DNA from: Tannerella sp.
GTDB taxonomy: Bacteria > Bacteroidota > Bacteroidia > Bacteroidales > Tannerellaceae
Reading direction: 5' to 3'
Assembly (NCBI GenBank): GCA_031272455.1
Contig: JAISTS010000017.1
Coordinates: 1-41,830 of the forward strand
Length of the DNA: 41,830 bases
Part shown: one piece after another, positions 8,458-15,690 of the stretch
How positions within the stretch are numbered: the first letter of the stretch is position 1
Layout: every line of letters starts with the position of its first letter
Position numbers and translations under genes: made by a program
The notes under the pieces: generated by a model
Database searches by the model: none
Told to the model about the DNA's origin: nothing
The model's input: the letters and a program-made list of their open reading frames with translations, nothing else

Positions 8458-9594
8458 TTATACTATGTTAAATCCTATATTTTTAAGTATATCAGCTACA
8501 TCTTGCGCCGCATTTTTAAGCTGCAACGAGAAACTGCCAAACTCGCGACGGATGTGATAGTCGCCGCGTTGCTTTTCAAACGTTTCGGGCGACTGTTTCA
8601 GCAGATTGCTGTCTTCGAGGATGGGATATGTGTGAGTAATTACCTCATAGATAAGCTGTTCAAAACTCTTTCCTGCTGCGTCGGCAACGATTGTAGTACT
8701 CATCGGCGGCGGAGGAACTGTAGCAGGATACCAGTCGTTCAACTCGTTGATACCGAAGAAATTACTTATCTCTCGAACGCAGGCTGCTGTTCCGTTTGCT
8801 TTGCCGTCTGCCGAATATCCTGCGATATGTGGCGTTGCAATAAAAGCATTTGTAAGTAGCTCAGTGTCAGGTGTTGGCTCACCTTCCCAAACGTCAAGGA
8901 TAAAACCGGCGAGCTTGTTCTTGGCAGCCTGTCGTAATGCCGTACTGTCGGTTACTTGTCCGCGCGACGAATTGATATACAGCGCATTGGGCTTCATACT
9001 GTCGAAAAATGCACTGTCCGACAGATGCCATGTCGGATATTTCCCATCTTTTGTCAAAGGCGTATGACATGTTACTATGTCGCTGTTCGTCAGCAATGTA
9101 TCCAAATCGGTGAATCTACTGCATCCTTCCTTTTCCGCACGCGGCGGGTCGTTAAGTAACACTTTCATACCCAGCGTCCGCCCGATGCTTGCCACCTTGC
9201 CGCCAACATTGCCCACGCCAATCACTCCGAGCGTCAAATCTTTGAATTGCAGATTTTTATTCTGTACCCACGTGGTTATTGCGGCGGCGATATACTGCCG
9301 TACAGACGACGAATTGCAGCCGGGCGCATTGACCCAACGGATGCCGTTTGCTTCGCACCATTCTGTGTCAATATGGTCGTAACCTATTGTGGCAGTAGCT
9401 ATTAGCTTGACATTGCTGCCTTCCAATAAGGCTGAATTGCATTTCGTCCGTGTCCGCGTCAACACAGCGTCGGCGTGTTGTACGTCGGCGGCTGTAATCG
9501 CGGCTCCGGGCAGGTAAACCATATCGGAATATGGCTCCAATACGCCCCTCAGAAATGGGATTTTGTCGTCAGCAATAATTTTTAATCGTCGCAT
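8458..9594 (-). CDS. pdxB: 4-phosphoerythronate dehydrogenase
   Basis: PdxB oxidises 4-phospho-D-erythronate with NAD in the DXP-independent-salvage-free route to pyridoxal phosphate (vitamin B6). The 378-residue length and the domain order fit PdxB: a D-isomer 2-hydroxyacid dehydrogenase core with a C-terminal dimerisation domain. The Rossmann motif GVIGVGNVGG lies at about 123-132. The catalytic triad of the family is present: Arg211 (SSRGQ), Glu237 (DVWEGEP) and His256 (TPHIAGY). The gene follows the LarA-family gene by 32 bases on the same strand. Confidence 0.92.
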   Translation of the reverse strand: MRRLKIIADDKIPFLRGVLEPYSDMVYLPGAAITAADVQHADAVLTRTRTKCNSALLEGSNVKLIATATIGYDHIDTEWCEANGIRWVNAPGCNSSSVRQYIAAAITTWVQNKNLQFKDLTLGVIGVGNVGGKVASIGRTLGMKVLLNDPPRAEKEGCSRFTDLDTLLTNSDIVTCHTPLTKDGKYPTWHLSDSAFFDSMKPNALYINSSRGQVTDSTALRQAAKNKLAGFILDVWEGEPTPDTELLTNAFIATPHIAGYSADGKANGTAACVREISNFFGINELNDWYPATVPPPPMSTTIVADAAGKSFEQLIYEVITHTYPILEDSNLLKQSPETFEKQRGDYHIRREFGSFSLQLKNAAQDVADILKNIGFNIV

Positions 9595-9626
9595 ATCAGC
9601 ATTGTAAATATCTTTGTGTCAAATTA

Positions 9627-10892
9627 TTATTTAAACCTGTCCTTATATGCCCAAAGTCCGAGCGCCGGATTGGAAATGTAATAAATTTCCTCGCCGTTGA
9701 CGTTGTTCCAGCCGTCTTTCAGCGTCGCAGGGTCGTATTTCTGCAGCATAACGTCGAGTTCGGCATAGCCAAATCCCACGCCCTCAATCTCTTCGCGGCT
9801 CAGATGTCCGGGGCAGTATGTGATCTGAAAACGCCCTTCAGATGTGCCGTGAATCAGATGAGCCGCTACTCCAAGGCTGTTCCTCAGGTCTTCATTATCC
9901 TTTACATATTGCAGCACACGCTGAGTGTGCACATAACCGTATTTGCGTATAAGAACATCATTTACAGGATCTTCGCCAAACTGGTGCAGTCCGGGAGCAA
10001 GCACTATCAGCTCTCCGCCGTCGGCAATCGCCATACGTGTGCGATAAATGCTTTTATTGCCGAGCCAAGTGCTGCGAAACTCCTCAGGCTCAAGGTAAAC
10101 GACCACTTTTTTCATCTCGCGGTCAAGCATTTGAAAATTGACTTCGAGCGACAGCGCAGCAGCCTTGGAAAAACACTCAAAATCGTCGCCTGCATAGAAG
10201 CCCCGCATCTGCAATCCATCGCTTCCGGAAGAGATAACTGTCTGTAAATAAACTATCGGCAGATTGGCAGTGAAATTTTCTGACGCACAGTTGAGCAACT
10301 TCCTGACAGGATTCATCGCCCGACCCATAATGCGTTCCATTCCGTAAGCTGCGCCGACAAAATGGCTCTTGTTGATACATTCTGCACCACCCGTACCGAC
10401 AAAAATATTCTTGTTATAGTTCGCCATCCCGATGACTTCGTGAGGCACGACCTGCCCAAGCGATAGAATTAGGTCGTAGTCGCCTTCGATTAACATCTTG
10501 TTGACTTGCACAGGTATGTCGTAGTCAACCACGCCCTCCGACACCTCACGGACGTAATCGCCCGGAATTATGCCAACCGTTACGACGTCTTCGCGCCAGT
10601 TGTGCACACGAAACAGCGACTGCGGCACGCCGGGGAACATCTTTTCAATCTCTGCGGCGGTCATCGGAAAATGCGTTCCGAGAGCAGGCAGTATGTCAGC
10701 CAGCCTGTCGCCGTAATATTCGTAAACATACTGCGTCAGCTCGCCCGCACGTGAATGGAAACGGGTGAAATCGGGCGGGATGACAAGCACCCGCCGCCGC
10801 TCGCCCAATTTGTCGAGCGCCGTGAACACAGCCTGCTTAAGTTCTTGATGGCTAAACGCATATTCGCGCGCGCCTCGTTCAAAATATATCAT
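9627..10892 (-). CDS. LarA-family nickel-pincer racemase/epimerase
   Basis: A 421-residue protein of the LarA (DUF2088) family. LarA enzymes use a nickel-pincer nucleotide to racemise or epimerise 2-hydroxyacids. Residues corresponding to the LarA site are present: Asp41/Arg44 (PDFTRF), His74 (LGTHFPM), His151 (VPHEV), Lys161 (YNKNI, the residue that bonds the cofactor) and His177 (KSHFVG). The spacings 151-161-177 equal those of 174-184-200 in lactate racemase of Lactiplantibacillus plantarum. The substrate cannot be read from the sequence; lactate is only one option, since many homologues act on other hydroxyacids. Maturation genes larB, larC and larE are not in this window. First gene of the run to DUF1460, with its own consensus promoter. 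Confidence 0.85.
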   Translation of the reverse strand: MIYFERGAREYAFSHQELKQAVFTALDKLGERRRVLVIPPDFTRFHSRAGELTQYVYEYYGDRLADILPALGTHFPMTAAEIEKMFPGVPQSLFRVHNWREDVVTVGIIPGDYVREVSEGVVDYDIPVQVNKMLIEGDYDLILSLGQVVPHEVIGMANYNKNIFVGTGGAECINKSHFVGAAYGMERIMGRAMNPVRKLLNCASENFTANLPIVYLQTVISSGSDGLQMRGFYAGDDFECFSKAAALSLEVNFQMLDREMKKVVVYLEPEEFRSTWLGNKSIYRTRMAIADGGELIVLAPGLHQFGEDPVNDVLIRKYGYVHTQRVLQYVKDNEDLRNSLGVAAHLIHGTSEGRFQITYCPGHLSREEIEGVGFGYAELDVMLQKYDPATLKDGWNNVNGEEIYYISNPALGLWAYKDRFK

Positions 10893-10912
10893 ATTCGTAT
10901 GTTTTTACAGCG

Positions 10913-10943
10913 TAAAGGTAGCGCTTTTTTTTATTCCGGCAAA
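10913..10943 (-). promoter_or_regulatory. Promoter of the LarA-family/pdxB/uvrB run
   Basis: On the minus strand, TTTG (10943-10940), 19 bases and TACCTTTA (10920-10913) fit the consensus, about 20 bases before the ATG. It is back-to-back with a plus-strand promoter that starts 13 bases away. Confidence 0.7.
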
Positions 10944-10956
10944 ATGTTAGTGATTT

Positions 10957-10987
10957 TTTGCGTTCATAGAAAAAAATTGTACTTTTG
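10957..10987 (+). promoter_or_regulatory. Plus-strand promoter driving the repeat array
   Basis: TTTG (10957-10960), 19 bases and TACTTTTG (10980-10987) form an exact consensus promoter on the plus strand. The predicted start, near 10991-10995, lies just before the first 33-bp repeat. No protein gene on this strand follows, so the product may be a non-coding RNA or a short-peptide message. Confidence 0.65.
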
Positions 10988-11000
10988 CACTCGTGTTCAT

Positions 11001-11094
11001 CTTGGAAACGTGAAAAATGACGCCTCGCGGCGGCTTGGAAACGTGAAAAAATGAACCGTAAGACGGCTTGGAAACGTGAAAACGGCGCCGTCTT
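11001..11094 (+). repeat. Three 33-bp tandem units with variable palindromic inserts
   Basis: The element CTTGGAAACGTGAAAA begins at 11001, 11034 and 11067, exactly 33 bases apart. Between the conserved parts lie short, different inverted repeats: CGCC-tcgc-GGCG, CCGT-aag-ACGG and CGGCGCCG. The last unit also forms an 8-bp inverted repeat (11060-11067 with 11087-11094). Sequence changes while pairing is kept, which suggests structured RNA or a protein-binding array. On the plus strand a 24-codon ORF (11051-11125) overlaps the second and third units. On the minus strand the same DNA would read as an 11-residue peptide repeat, for which there is no sign of a gene. Confidence 0.7.
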
Positions 11095-11271
11095 TCTGCC
11101 CGTTTATATGACGGAGTTGCTGTAACTGTAAAAAAAACATCTCTGCGAGTTTGCAACTTACTAATGTACATGAAATAATTGACGGCAGCTGGGTAATAGC
11201 GAGAATACATGAATAGTGAATTCACGTGACAAAAATATTCGCCCTTATGCGATTTAACCGCTGCCAAATAC

Positions 11272-11322
11272 GTCTTTATTCCCGATTCAAAAAACTTTTC
11301 AGCGAAAATTTGCGGCAAACGC
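11272..11322. repeat. Direct repeat copy A of a promoter-proximal segment
   Basis: 51 bases here match 11639-11690 with a few substitutions and one single-base gap. On the minus strand, copy B runs into the -7 box of a small gene. Copy A runs into TATTTGGC, a damaged version of that box. Confidence 0.7.
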
Positions 11323-11339
11323 TCAATCTGGAACCTATT

Positions 11340-11450
11340 CTACACTCCCAATACCACCGCAGGGTTAATATTGAGTTTGCGGCTGAAGTTACGAGCCACT
11401 TTCAGCGTCGGCTTCATCTACGCCCTCAATCCACAATGCAAACACCTGAG
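11340..11450 (-). pseudogene. Possible remnant of an ImmA/IrrE-type peptidase gene
   Basis: In one minus-strand frame the peptide FALWIEGVDEADAE is readable, followed in a shifted frame by KVARNFSRKLNINPAVVLGV and then a stop. Together they resemble the C-terminal part of XRE/ImmA-IrrE (M78) proteins, where a helix with an INPAVVLG-like motif is typical. Two frames and a stop indicate decay. The identification is by motif memory only. Confidence 0.35.
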
Positions 11451-11602
11451 CTAAAGACTGCGACTTTATGTCCATTGACATATACGATGTCGTACGACGC
11501 TTTTGTCGCCGTCGAAGCGCCGATGCAAAACACGCCTACCGAAACAGCAGCGATTAAAACCCAAGCCCATAAGGGCAATGTCAAACTTACTTTTTTGTTC
11601 AT
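11426..11602 (-). CDS. Small 58-residue membrane-anchored protein (hypothetical)
   Basis: An ATG at 11602 opens 58 codons ending in TGA at 11426. The N-terminus has a short basic stretch (MNKKVS) and one strong hydrophobic segment (about residues 8-30), then a polar tail with SYDIVYVNGHKVAV. A promoter-like TAACTTTG lies 28 bases upstream. The last residues overlap the ImmA-like remnant in another frame, so the present stop may not be the original one, and the ORF could be the truncated head of a longer gene. Function unknown. Confidence 0.4.
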   Translation of the reverse strand: MNKKVSLTLPLWAWVLIAAVSVGVFCIGASTATKASYDIVYVNGHKVAVFSSGVCIVD

Positions 11603-11629
11603 AATCTGTTTTCGTTAAAATTTACAGCA

Positions 11630-11661
11630 CAAAGTTATGTCTTTATTCCCGATTTAAGAAA
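11630..11661 (-). promoter_or_regulatory. Putative promoter of the 58-codon ORF
   Basis: TAACTTTG on the minus strand (11637-11630) is a good -7 box. The -33 box, around 11658-11661 (TTTC, 20-base spacer), is imperfect. It lies at the edge of direct-repeat copy B. Confidence 0.4.
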
Positions 11662-11690
11662 CTTTTAAGTGAAAATTTGGTGTCAAACGC
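11639..11690. repeat. Direct repeat copy B of a promoter-proximal segment
   Basis: Partner of 11272-11322 (52 bases, one-base gap, same orientation, about 367 bases apart). The pair brackets the small ORF and the ImmA-like remnant, so a local duplication followed by decay is the simplest history. Confidence 0.7.
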
Positions 11691-11713
11691 ATATTTACAA
11701 CAGACGCCTCATA

Positions 11714-12400
11714 TCAAATGTTTGGGTTGATGATTATTTTAGCTCGATTTAAGCAGTCTGGTATGGATGCCCTATCTTCAAGTTTTCTTTTCTTTGACTC
11801 TGCAATACTCGCCTCGTATTGTGTTTTAATTTTGTCTAAAAAACCAGGAACTTCACCCAAACCTTTATATTCAAGAGGTATCAAAATGATATTTGACGGT
11901 TTAAGCAGTCTGGTATGGATGCCCTTAATATCTTCAAGTTTTCTTTCCGTTATTTTTGTCTGCTTCCCCTGGATTACGGGTTCAACATGTGCTACATACC
12001 ACTTCTTTGAGGACACCAAACTCCCTTTGAGTGCATCTTCGTAGTTGGTGGGTACATCTTTTTTCTTATAAGCATTTACAAACATTTGATGAGCTGGTGT
12101 GTTATCCTTAAAAATAATTTTCCTGCGGTCAACTTCTGTTTCTCGTTTTCCTCGATCCTTAGAATTAGAAAGTGTAGAACTCCTAACAACCAAAGGCCAT
12201 TTTTCATTATCAGCCCAAGCTTCAACAAACTCATCCCATTTTTTGTAATCAGATTCATCTAAAATAATAACAAGATCTGCCTTGACTAATGCCTTGGCTA
12301 CATCATCTAACGTATTATCTAAATCTACAAATTTGCCATTATCCGTTTCCTTTGTCGGGCACTTAGGTAATTTTTTTGTCTTATTCTTTGTTTGACACAT
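11714..12400 (-). CDS. Orphan hypothetical protein with a frameshifted C-terminal duplication
   Basis: I do not recognise this 228-residue protein. It is soluble, with no signal peptide or membrane segment, and Lys/Asp/Glu-rich. The segment DLVIILDESDYKKWDEF suggests an alpha/beta fold. By eye its DNA is AT-richer than its neighbours, which suggests recent acquisition. Its last 25 or so residues derive from a second copy of the DNA that encodes about residues 152-168 (KLED...L...II pattern repeated). The second copy lacks four bases and is read in another frame, so the present C-terminus is probably not ancestral. The -7 promoter box TACCTTTG lies at 12430-12437. A role in a small defence or stress islet is possible but unsupported. 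Confidence 0.6.
   Translation of the reverse strand: MCQTKNKTKKLPKCPTKETDNGKFVDLDNTLDDVAKALVKADLVIILDESDYKKWDEFVEAWADNEKWPLVVRSSTLSNSKDRGKRETEVDRRKIIFKDNTPAHQMFVNAYKKKDVPTNYEDALKGSLVSSKKWYVAHVEPVIQGKQTKITERKLEDIKGIHTRLLKPSNIILIPLEYKGLGEVPGFLDKIKTQYEASIAESKKRKLEDRASIPDCLNRAKIIINPNI
11745..11946. repeat. 46/50-bp direct repeat inside the orphan gene
   Basis: 11745-11790 and 11897-11946 are nearly identical (shared core TTAAGCAGTCTGGTATGGAT and TCTTCAAGTTTTCTTT), differing by a four-base gap and one substitution. Weaker similarity extends about 15 bases further at the low-coordinate end. The offset is about 152 bases. Confidence 0.85.
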
Positions 12401-12429
12401 AAGCAGTTTGTTTTAGTTCGTAATGAGTG

Positions 12430-12437
12430 CAAAGGTA
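12430..12437 (-). promoter_or_regulatory. -7 box of the orphan gene
   Basis: TACCTTTG on the minus strand (followed by CAC) lies 30 bases before the ATG. No clear -33 TTTG is seen at the right distance. Confidence 0.45.
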
Positions 12438-12524
12438 GAATAAATGTCCGGATATATGCACATTTTTCGGGAATTTTTTCGTGATTTAATGTGATTTGCA
12501 GAAAAACAAGCCCAATCCAATCCG

Positions 12525-13406
12525 TCAAAACAGCATAACCGAAGTAAGCAGCAAGGCATAGAGCAGTACGTTGAGCGATGTCAGTTCGAGGGTACGGTTG
12601 AGCGCTGCGCCTTGCAGACGGCTCAGGTCTTGCCAGATAAACAGCTGAATGATAAGGAAAAACAAAAACAGAATCCACGTGTTCCAGCTGCGAAACAGAT
12701 AGACTGTCCACGAGCAGGCGACGGCGAGCAGTGCGTCGGCAAGGTAAAGCCAGCGTCCAAAACGGCGTCCAAACATCACGATTGTCGTGCGTTTGCCTGC
12801 TGCGCGGTCCTGGTCGCAATCGCGATAGTTGTTGACTAACAGTATGTTAACTGACATAAATCCCATTGACAGCGAAAGCCACACGGCTGTGGCTGTAAAT
12901 GTCTGAGCCTGAACATAATACGTAAAGCAGACCGGCACAATGCCATAAAACAGCAATACGCACACATCGCCCAAGCCGTTGTAAGCCAGCGGATATGGTC
13001 CTGCCGAATATGCTATTACGCAGATAGCGACAGCTATTCCGACCGGCAGCAGTAACTGCCAAGAGCCGAAAAACAACAGCCCGCAACCGCAGATGCAGGC
13101 GGCAGCAAGAGTGGCGAGGGCGGCAATCAGCATTGTGCGCGGCTTAATCCAGCCCGAAGCGACGGCGCGTGCCTGTCCGAGGCGCGTCTCACTGTCGGCT
13201 CCTTTTTTGAAATCGAAATAGTCATTCGCCAGATTAGCAGCTATTTGTGCGAGTAGCGCCACACCGAGACATAGCAAAGCGGGCACCAGCCTGAATGTTC
13301 TGTCGCGAAAAGCTAAAGCCGAGGCGACAATCACGGGCGAAACAGACGCTGCAAGGGTTTTCGGTCGTGTCGCCAAAATCCACGCTTTCAGTCTGTCAGT
13401 CGCCAT
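12525..13406 (-). CDS. menA: 1,4-dihydroxy-2-naphthoate polyprenyltransferase
   Basis: MenA attaches the polyprenyl chain to dihydroxynaphthoate in menaquinone synthesis, in the inner membrane. With the start at 13406 (ATG, sequence MATDRLKAW) it has 293 residues, normal for MenA. It shows about eight or nine membrane helices and both Asp-rich prenyl-diphosphate/Mg motifs: NDYFDFKKGAD (about 60-70) and NNYRDCDQDRAAGKR (about 190-205). The frame stays open upstream to 13805, but that stretch is the +1 frame of the repeat tail of the preceding gene and is not MenA-like. The start overlaps the methyltransferase stop by 11 bases, so translation is probably coupled. Confidence 0.92.
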   Translation of the reverse strand: MATDRLKAWILATRPKTLAASVSPVIVASALAFRDRTFRLVPALLCLGVALLAQIAANLANDYFDFKKGADSETRLGQARAVASGWIKPRTMLIAALATLAAACICGCGLLFFGSWQLLLPVGIAVAICVIAYSAGPYPLAYNGLGDVCVLLFYGIVPVCFTYYVQAQTFTATAVWLSLSMGFMSVNILLVNNYRDCDQDRAAGKRTTIVMFGRRFGRWLYLADALLAVACSWTVYLFRSWNTWILFLFFLIIQLFIWQDLSRLQGAALNRTLELTSLNVLLYALLLTSVMLF

Positions 13407-15138
13407 TTCTGTCAAATCGGGTATAACGTTTTGTCCCTGTCGGTTTGCGGAAGGGTTTGTCTTTCCTGAACGGTTTGTTTTTGTCGAATGATTTTTTGCC
13501 GTAGGGCTTGTCCTTTGCGTAGAAAGGTTTGTCTTTTGCAAAACGCCTGTCGCCATCGAAACGTTTCCTGTCGTCAAATCGCTTTTTATCGTCAGTACGT
13601 TTGCGTGCATCGAAAGGCTTTCTGTCGCTAAAACGCTTGCTGTCAAACGGTTTTCTGTCATCATAGCGCTTGCTCTCGTATGGTTTTTTGTCGCCGAAAC
13701 GCCTGTTTTCAAATGGCTTTCTGTCGCTGAAACGCTTGTTTGCGAAAGGTTTGCGAAAATCGCGCTGTTCCACAGCCGGTTTTTCCTGTGCGGCAGGCGG
13801 CTCACCGATGACGAAAGGCTCGTTCATCTGTTTTAGCAGCGCCTGTTTGCGTTCGTAGTAATTTTGCGGCTTAGCGGGCTTGGTGAAGCGTTCGCGGCGT
13901 TCGCTACGTTCGAAAGTTGGTCGCGTCCGTTCGGATGTAAAGTCTTTGCGTTCAAATGGTTTACGTTCATGCAGCGCCTTCTTGTATTCCTTATTTTTGC
14001 CTTCAAACAGCTCGTAACAATTAAAGCCACATTCTAACTGACCGTTCATCAGTTTGATTTTTTGGCTTGGGCGCAGTCCTATTTTCTCGAAACATTCGTC
14101 TTTGAAGCTCAAAATCCATGCGTTATAGCCCATAAAAACGTGTTTCAGCCGTTCGCCCAGCATAGCGTACAGTCCCATCAGGTCGTCAACCGGAATGCGT
14201 TCGCCATAAGGCGGGTTGGTAACGAGAATACCCGGCTGCGGCGCTTCGGTATATTGCTGAAAATGAAGCGCTTGCAGTTCTATGAAATTTGTCAGTCCTG
14301 CGTTTTTTACATTTTTCAGGGCTGTCTTGATGGCTTCGGGCGAGCTGTCGGAACCATAACATTTGTATGCGAATTCGCGCTCTTCGACGTCTTCTTCCGA
14401 GATCGCCGAAAACAAATCGCTGTCGAAATCGTTCCATTTCTCAAACGCAAAACTGTCGCGATAGATACCCGGAGCGACGTTCAGTGCAATCATCGCAGCT
14501 TCGATCAACAGTGTGCCTGAGCCGCACATCGGGTCAACAAAATTGGATTCGCCACGCCAGCCCGTTTTCAGTATCATTCCGGCAGCCAGCACTTCGTTGA
14601 GTGGAGCCTCCCCTCCGCTTGTACGGTAGCCGCGTTTGTGCAGGCTTTCGCCCGAACTGTCGAGTGCTATAGTGCAGTCATTATGCGAGATATGGATGTG
14701 GATATACATATCGGGATTGTTGATGCGCACCGACGGACGTTTGTCGTATTTATCGTTGAAAAAATCCACAATAGCGTCTTTTGCCTTGTAAGCCACGAAC
14801 TTAGAGTGTGTAAAAGTCTCCGAATAAATCACAGCGTCGATGGCAAATGTGTTGTCGGCTGTAAAATATTTGTCCCAGTCGATTTTGCGGACTTCCTCGT
14901 AAAGGCTGTCGGCGTTGTCGGCAGTGAAATATGCTATGGGTTTGAGGATGCGCAAGGCTGTGCGACATCGGAAATTAGCCCTGTACATCAATTCTTTATC
15001 GCCACGGAACGATACCATTCGGCGACCAATTGTTACATCTTCGGCATTGAGCGCCGTCAGTTCTTCCGCCAAAACATCTTCCAGTCCGTACAATGTCTTG
15101 GCAATCAGGTCGAACTGCTCTTCTTCGTCGTTCTTCAT
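13396..15138 (-). CDS. THUMP-domain RNA methyltransferase with a basic repeat tail
   Basis: A class I SAM-dependent RNA methyltransferase of the COG0116 (RlmL-like) family, probably modifying a guanine N2 of 23S rRNA. The THUMP RNA-binding domain spans about residues 45-155. The SAM site is VDPMCGSGTLLIEAA and the catalytic motif NPPY is at 308-311. The start at 15138 (MKNDEEEQFD, 580 residues) is chosen because it overlaps the upstream stop as TAATG. Residues from about 390 on form an unusual basic tail of near-perfect 11-residue repeats (RKPF-x-N/S-K/R-R-F/Y-x-D), then Lys/Phe-rich sequence ending KRYTRFDRNGD. The tail is about a third of the protein and probably disordered and RNA-binding. 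Confidence 0.88.
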   Translation of the reverse strand: MKNDEEEQFDLIAKTLYGLEDVLAEELTALNAEDVTIGRRMVSFRGDKELMYRANFRCRTALRILKPIAYFTADNADSLYEEVRKIDWDKYFTADNTFAIDAVIYSETFTHSKFVAYKAKDAIVDFFNDKYDKRPSVRINNPDMYIHIHISHNDCTIALDSSGESLHKRGYRTSGGEAPLNEVLAAGMILKTGWRGESNFVDPMCGSGTLLIEAAMIALNVAPGIYRDSFAFEKWNDFDSDLFSAISEEDVEEREFAYKCYGSDSSPEAIKTALKNVKNAGLTNFIELQALHFQQYTEAPQPGILVTNPPYGERIPVDDLMGLYAMLGERLKHVFMGYNAWILSFKDECFEKIGLRPSQKIKLMNGQLECGFNCYELFEGKNKEYKKALHERKPFERKDFTSERTRPTFERSERRERFTKPAKPQNYYERKQALLKQMNEPFVIGEPPAAQEKPAVEQRDFRKPFANKRFSDRKPFENRRFGDKKPYESKRYDDRKPFDSKRFSDRKPFDARKRTDDKKRFDDRKRFDGDRRFAKDKPFYAKDKPYGKKSFDKNKPFRKDKPFRKPTGTKRYTRFDRNGD

Positions 15139-15605
15139 TACCAGTTCATTACTAATCGAAACTCGCAAGTAGGCGGCTTGATTTCGGTATTGAAATCGCT
15201 GTAATACACGAAGAAAGCTACCGAACCGGGCATATAATCGAAAAAGTAGTTTTCGGTCCAGAGAAATTCGTTGCTGCCGCTGCCTTCGCCTAATGCAATA
15301 TTATAGGGCAGGGGACTCAGCGTCTCGTTGCTTTTTCCCGAATTGAGGATGATATAACCGAGTACATTGCCCGATTCATAGATAAAATCCGACAGTTCAG
15401 GCTCATCAAACTCATACATATAATAGGAATTTAGCTCGTTTTCGCCGCCGACAAGGTGCCAGTCGTTCGCGCGTACAGTATAATAAAGTATCTTCCAGTT
15501 GACACCTTCGCCCGGAGCGCCCGGTTCGCCCTGAGGTCCCATCGGTCCTTCGCACGATGCAAGCGCTGCCGCAATCATACTGAGTAAAAAAAGTTTCGTC
15601 TTCAT
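15138..15605 (-). CDS. Lipoprotein with a short collagen-like motif
   Basis: A 155-residue lipoprotein. The signal peptide ends with lipobox ALASC (Cys18), immediately followed by five Gly-X-Y triplets (GPMGPQGEPGAPGEG, residues 20-34). The remaining 120 residues look like a compact beta-rich domain (WKILYYTV, NDWHLVGG, YYMYEFDEPEL) of unknown family. Similar collagen-like linkers after the lipid anchor occur in other Bacteroidota lipoproteins. The stop codon overlaps the start of the methyltransferase gene (TAATG), which puts an envelope protein and an RNA enzyme in one transcript. Confidence 0.75.
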   Translation of the reverse strand: MKTKLFLLSMIAAALASCEGPMGPQGEPGAPGEGVNWKILYYTVRANDWHLVGGENELNSYYMYEFDEPELSDFIYESGNVLGYIILNSGKSNETLSPLPYNIALGEGSGSNEFLWTENYFFDYMPGSVAFFVYYSDFNTEIKPPTCEFRLVMNW

Positions 15606-15626
15606 ACGATTTTAATTTTTATGCCG

Positions 15627-15657
15627 CAAAGATACGTAAAATTTTCTTTCCGAAAAA
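15627..15657 (-). promoter_or_regulatory. Promoter of the lipoprotein/methyltransferase/menA operon
   Basis: TATCTTTG on the minus strand (15634-15627) is a good -7 box. The -33 region is a T-run (TTTT at 15657-15654), only partly matching. Confidence 0.5.
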
Positions 15658-15690
15658 ACATATTACCGAAAATTAAAAAAACGTTGCGGT

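Noticed and set aside
11001-11094. Possible CRISPR array
   Set aside because: Only three units, 16-base cores and 17-base palindromic 'spacers', no cas genes; spacers that are themselves inverted repeats do not fit CRISPR.
10947-11318. 123-codon minus-strand frame with FHVSK peptide repeats
   Set aside because: It runs antisense through the repeat array and the two divergent promoters; composition is not protein-like and the periodicity comes from the 33-bp DNA repeat.
11226-11618. 130-codon plus-strand frame
   Set aside because: It lies antisense to the 58-codon ORF and across the direct repeat and pseudogene; no domain or start signal.
13406-13805. N-terminal extension of MenA by 133 codons
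   Set aside because: It is the +1 frame of the methyltransferase repeat tail (Ser/Thr/Asn-rich), not MenA-like; 13406 gives the normal N-terminus.
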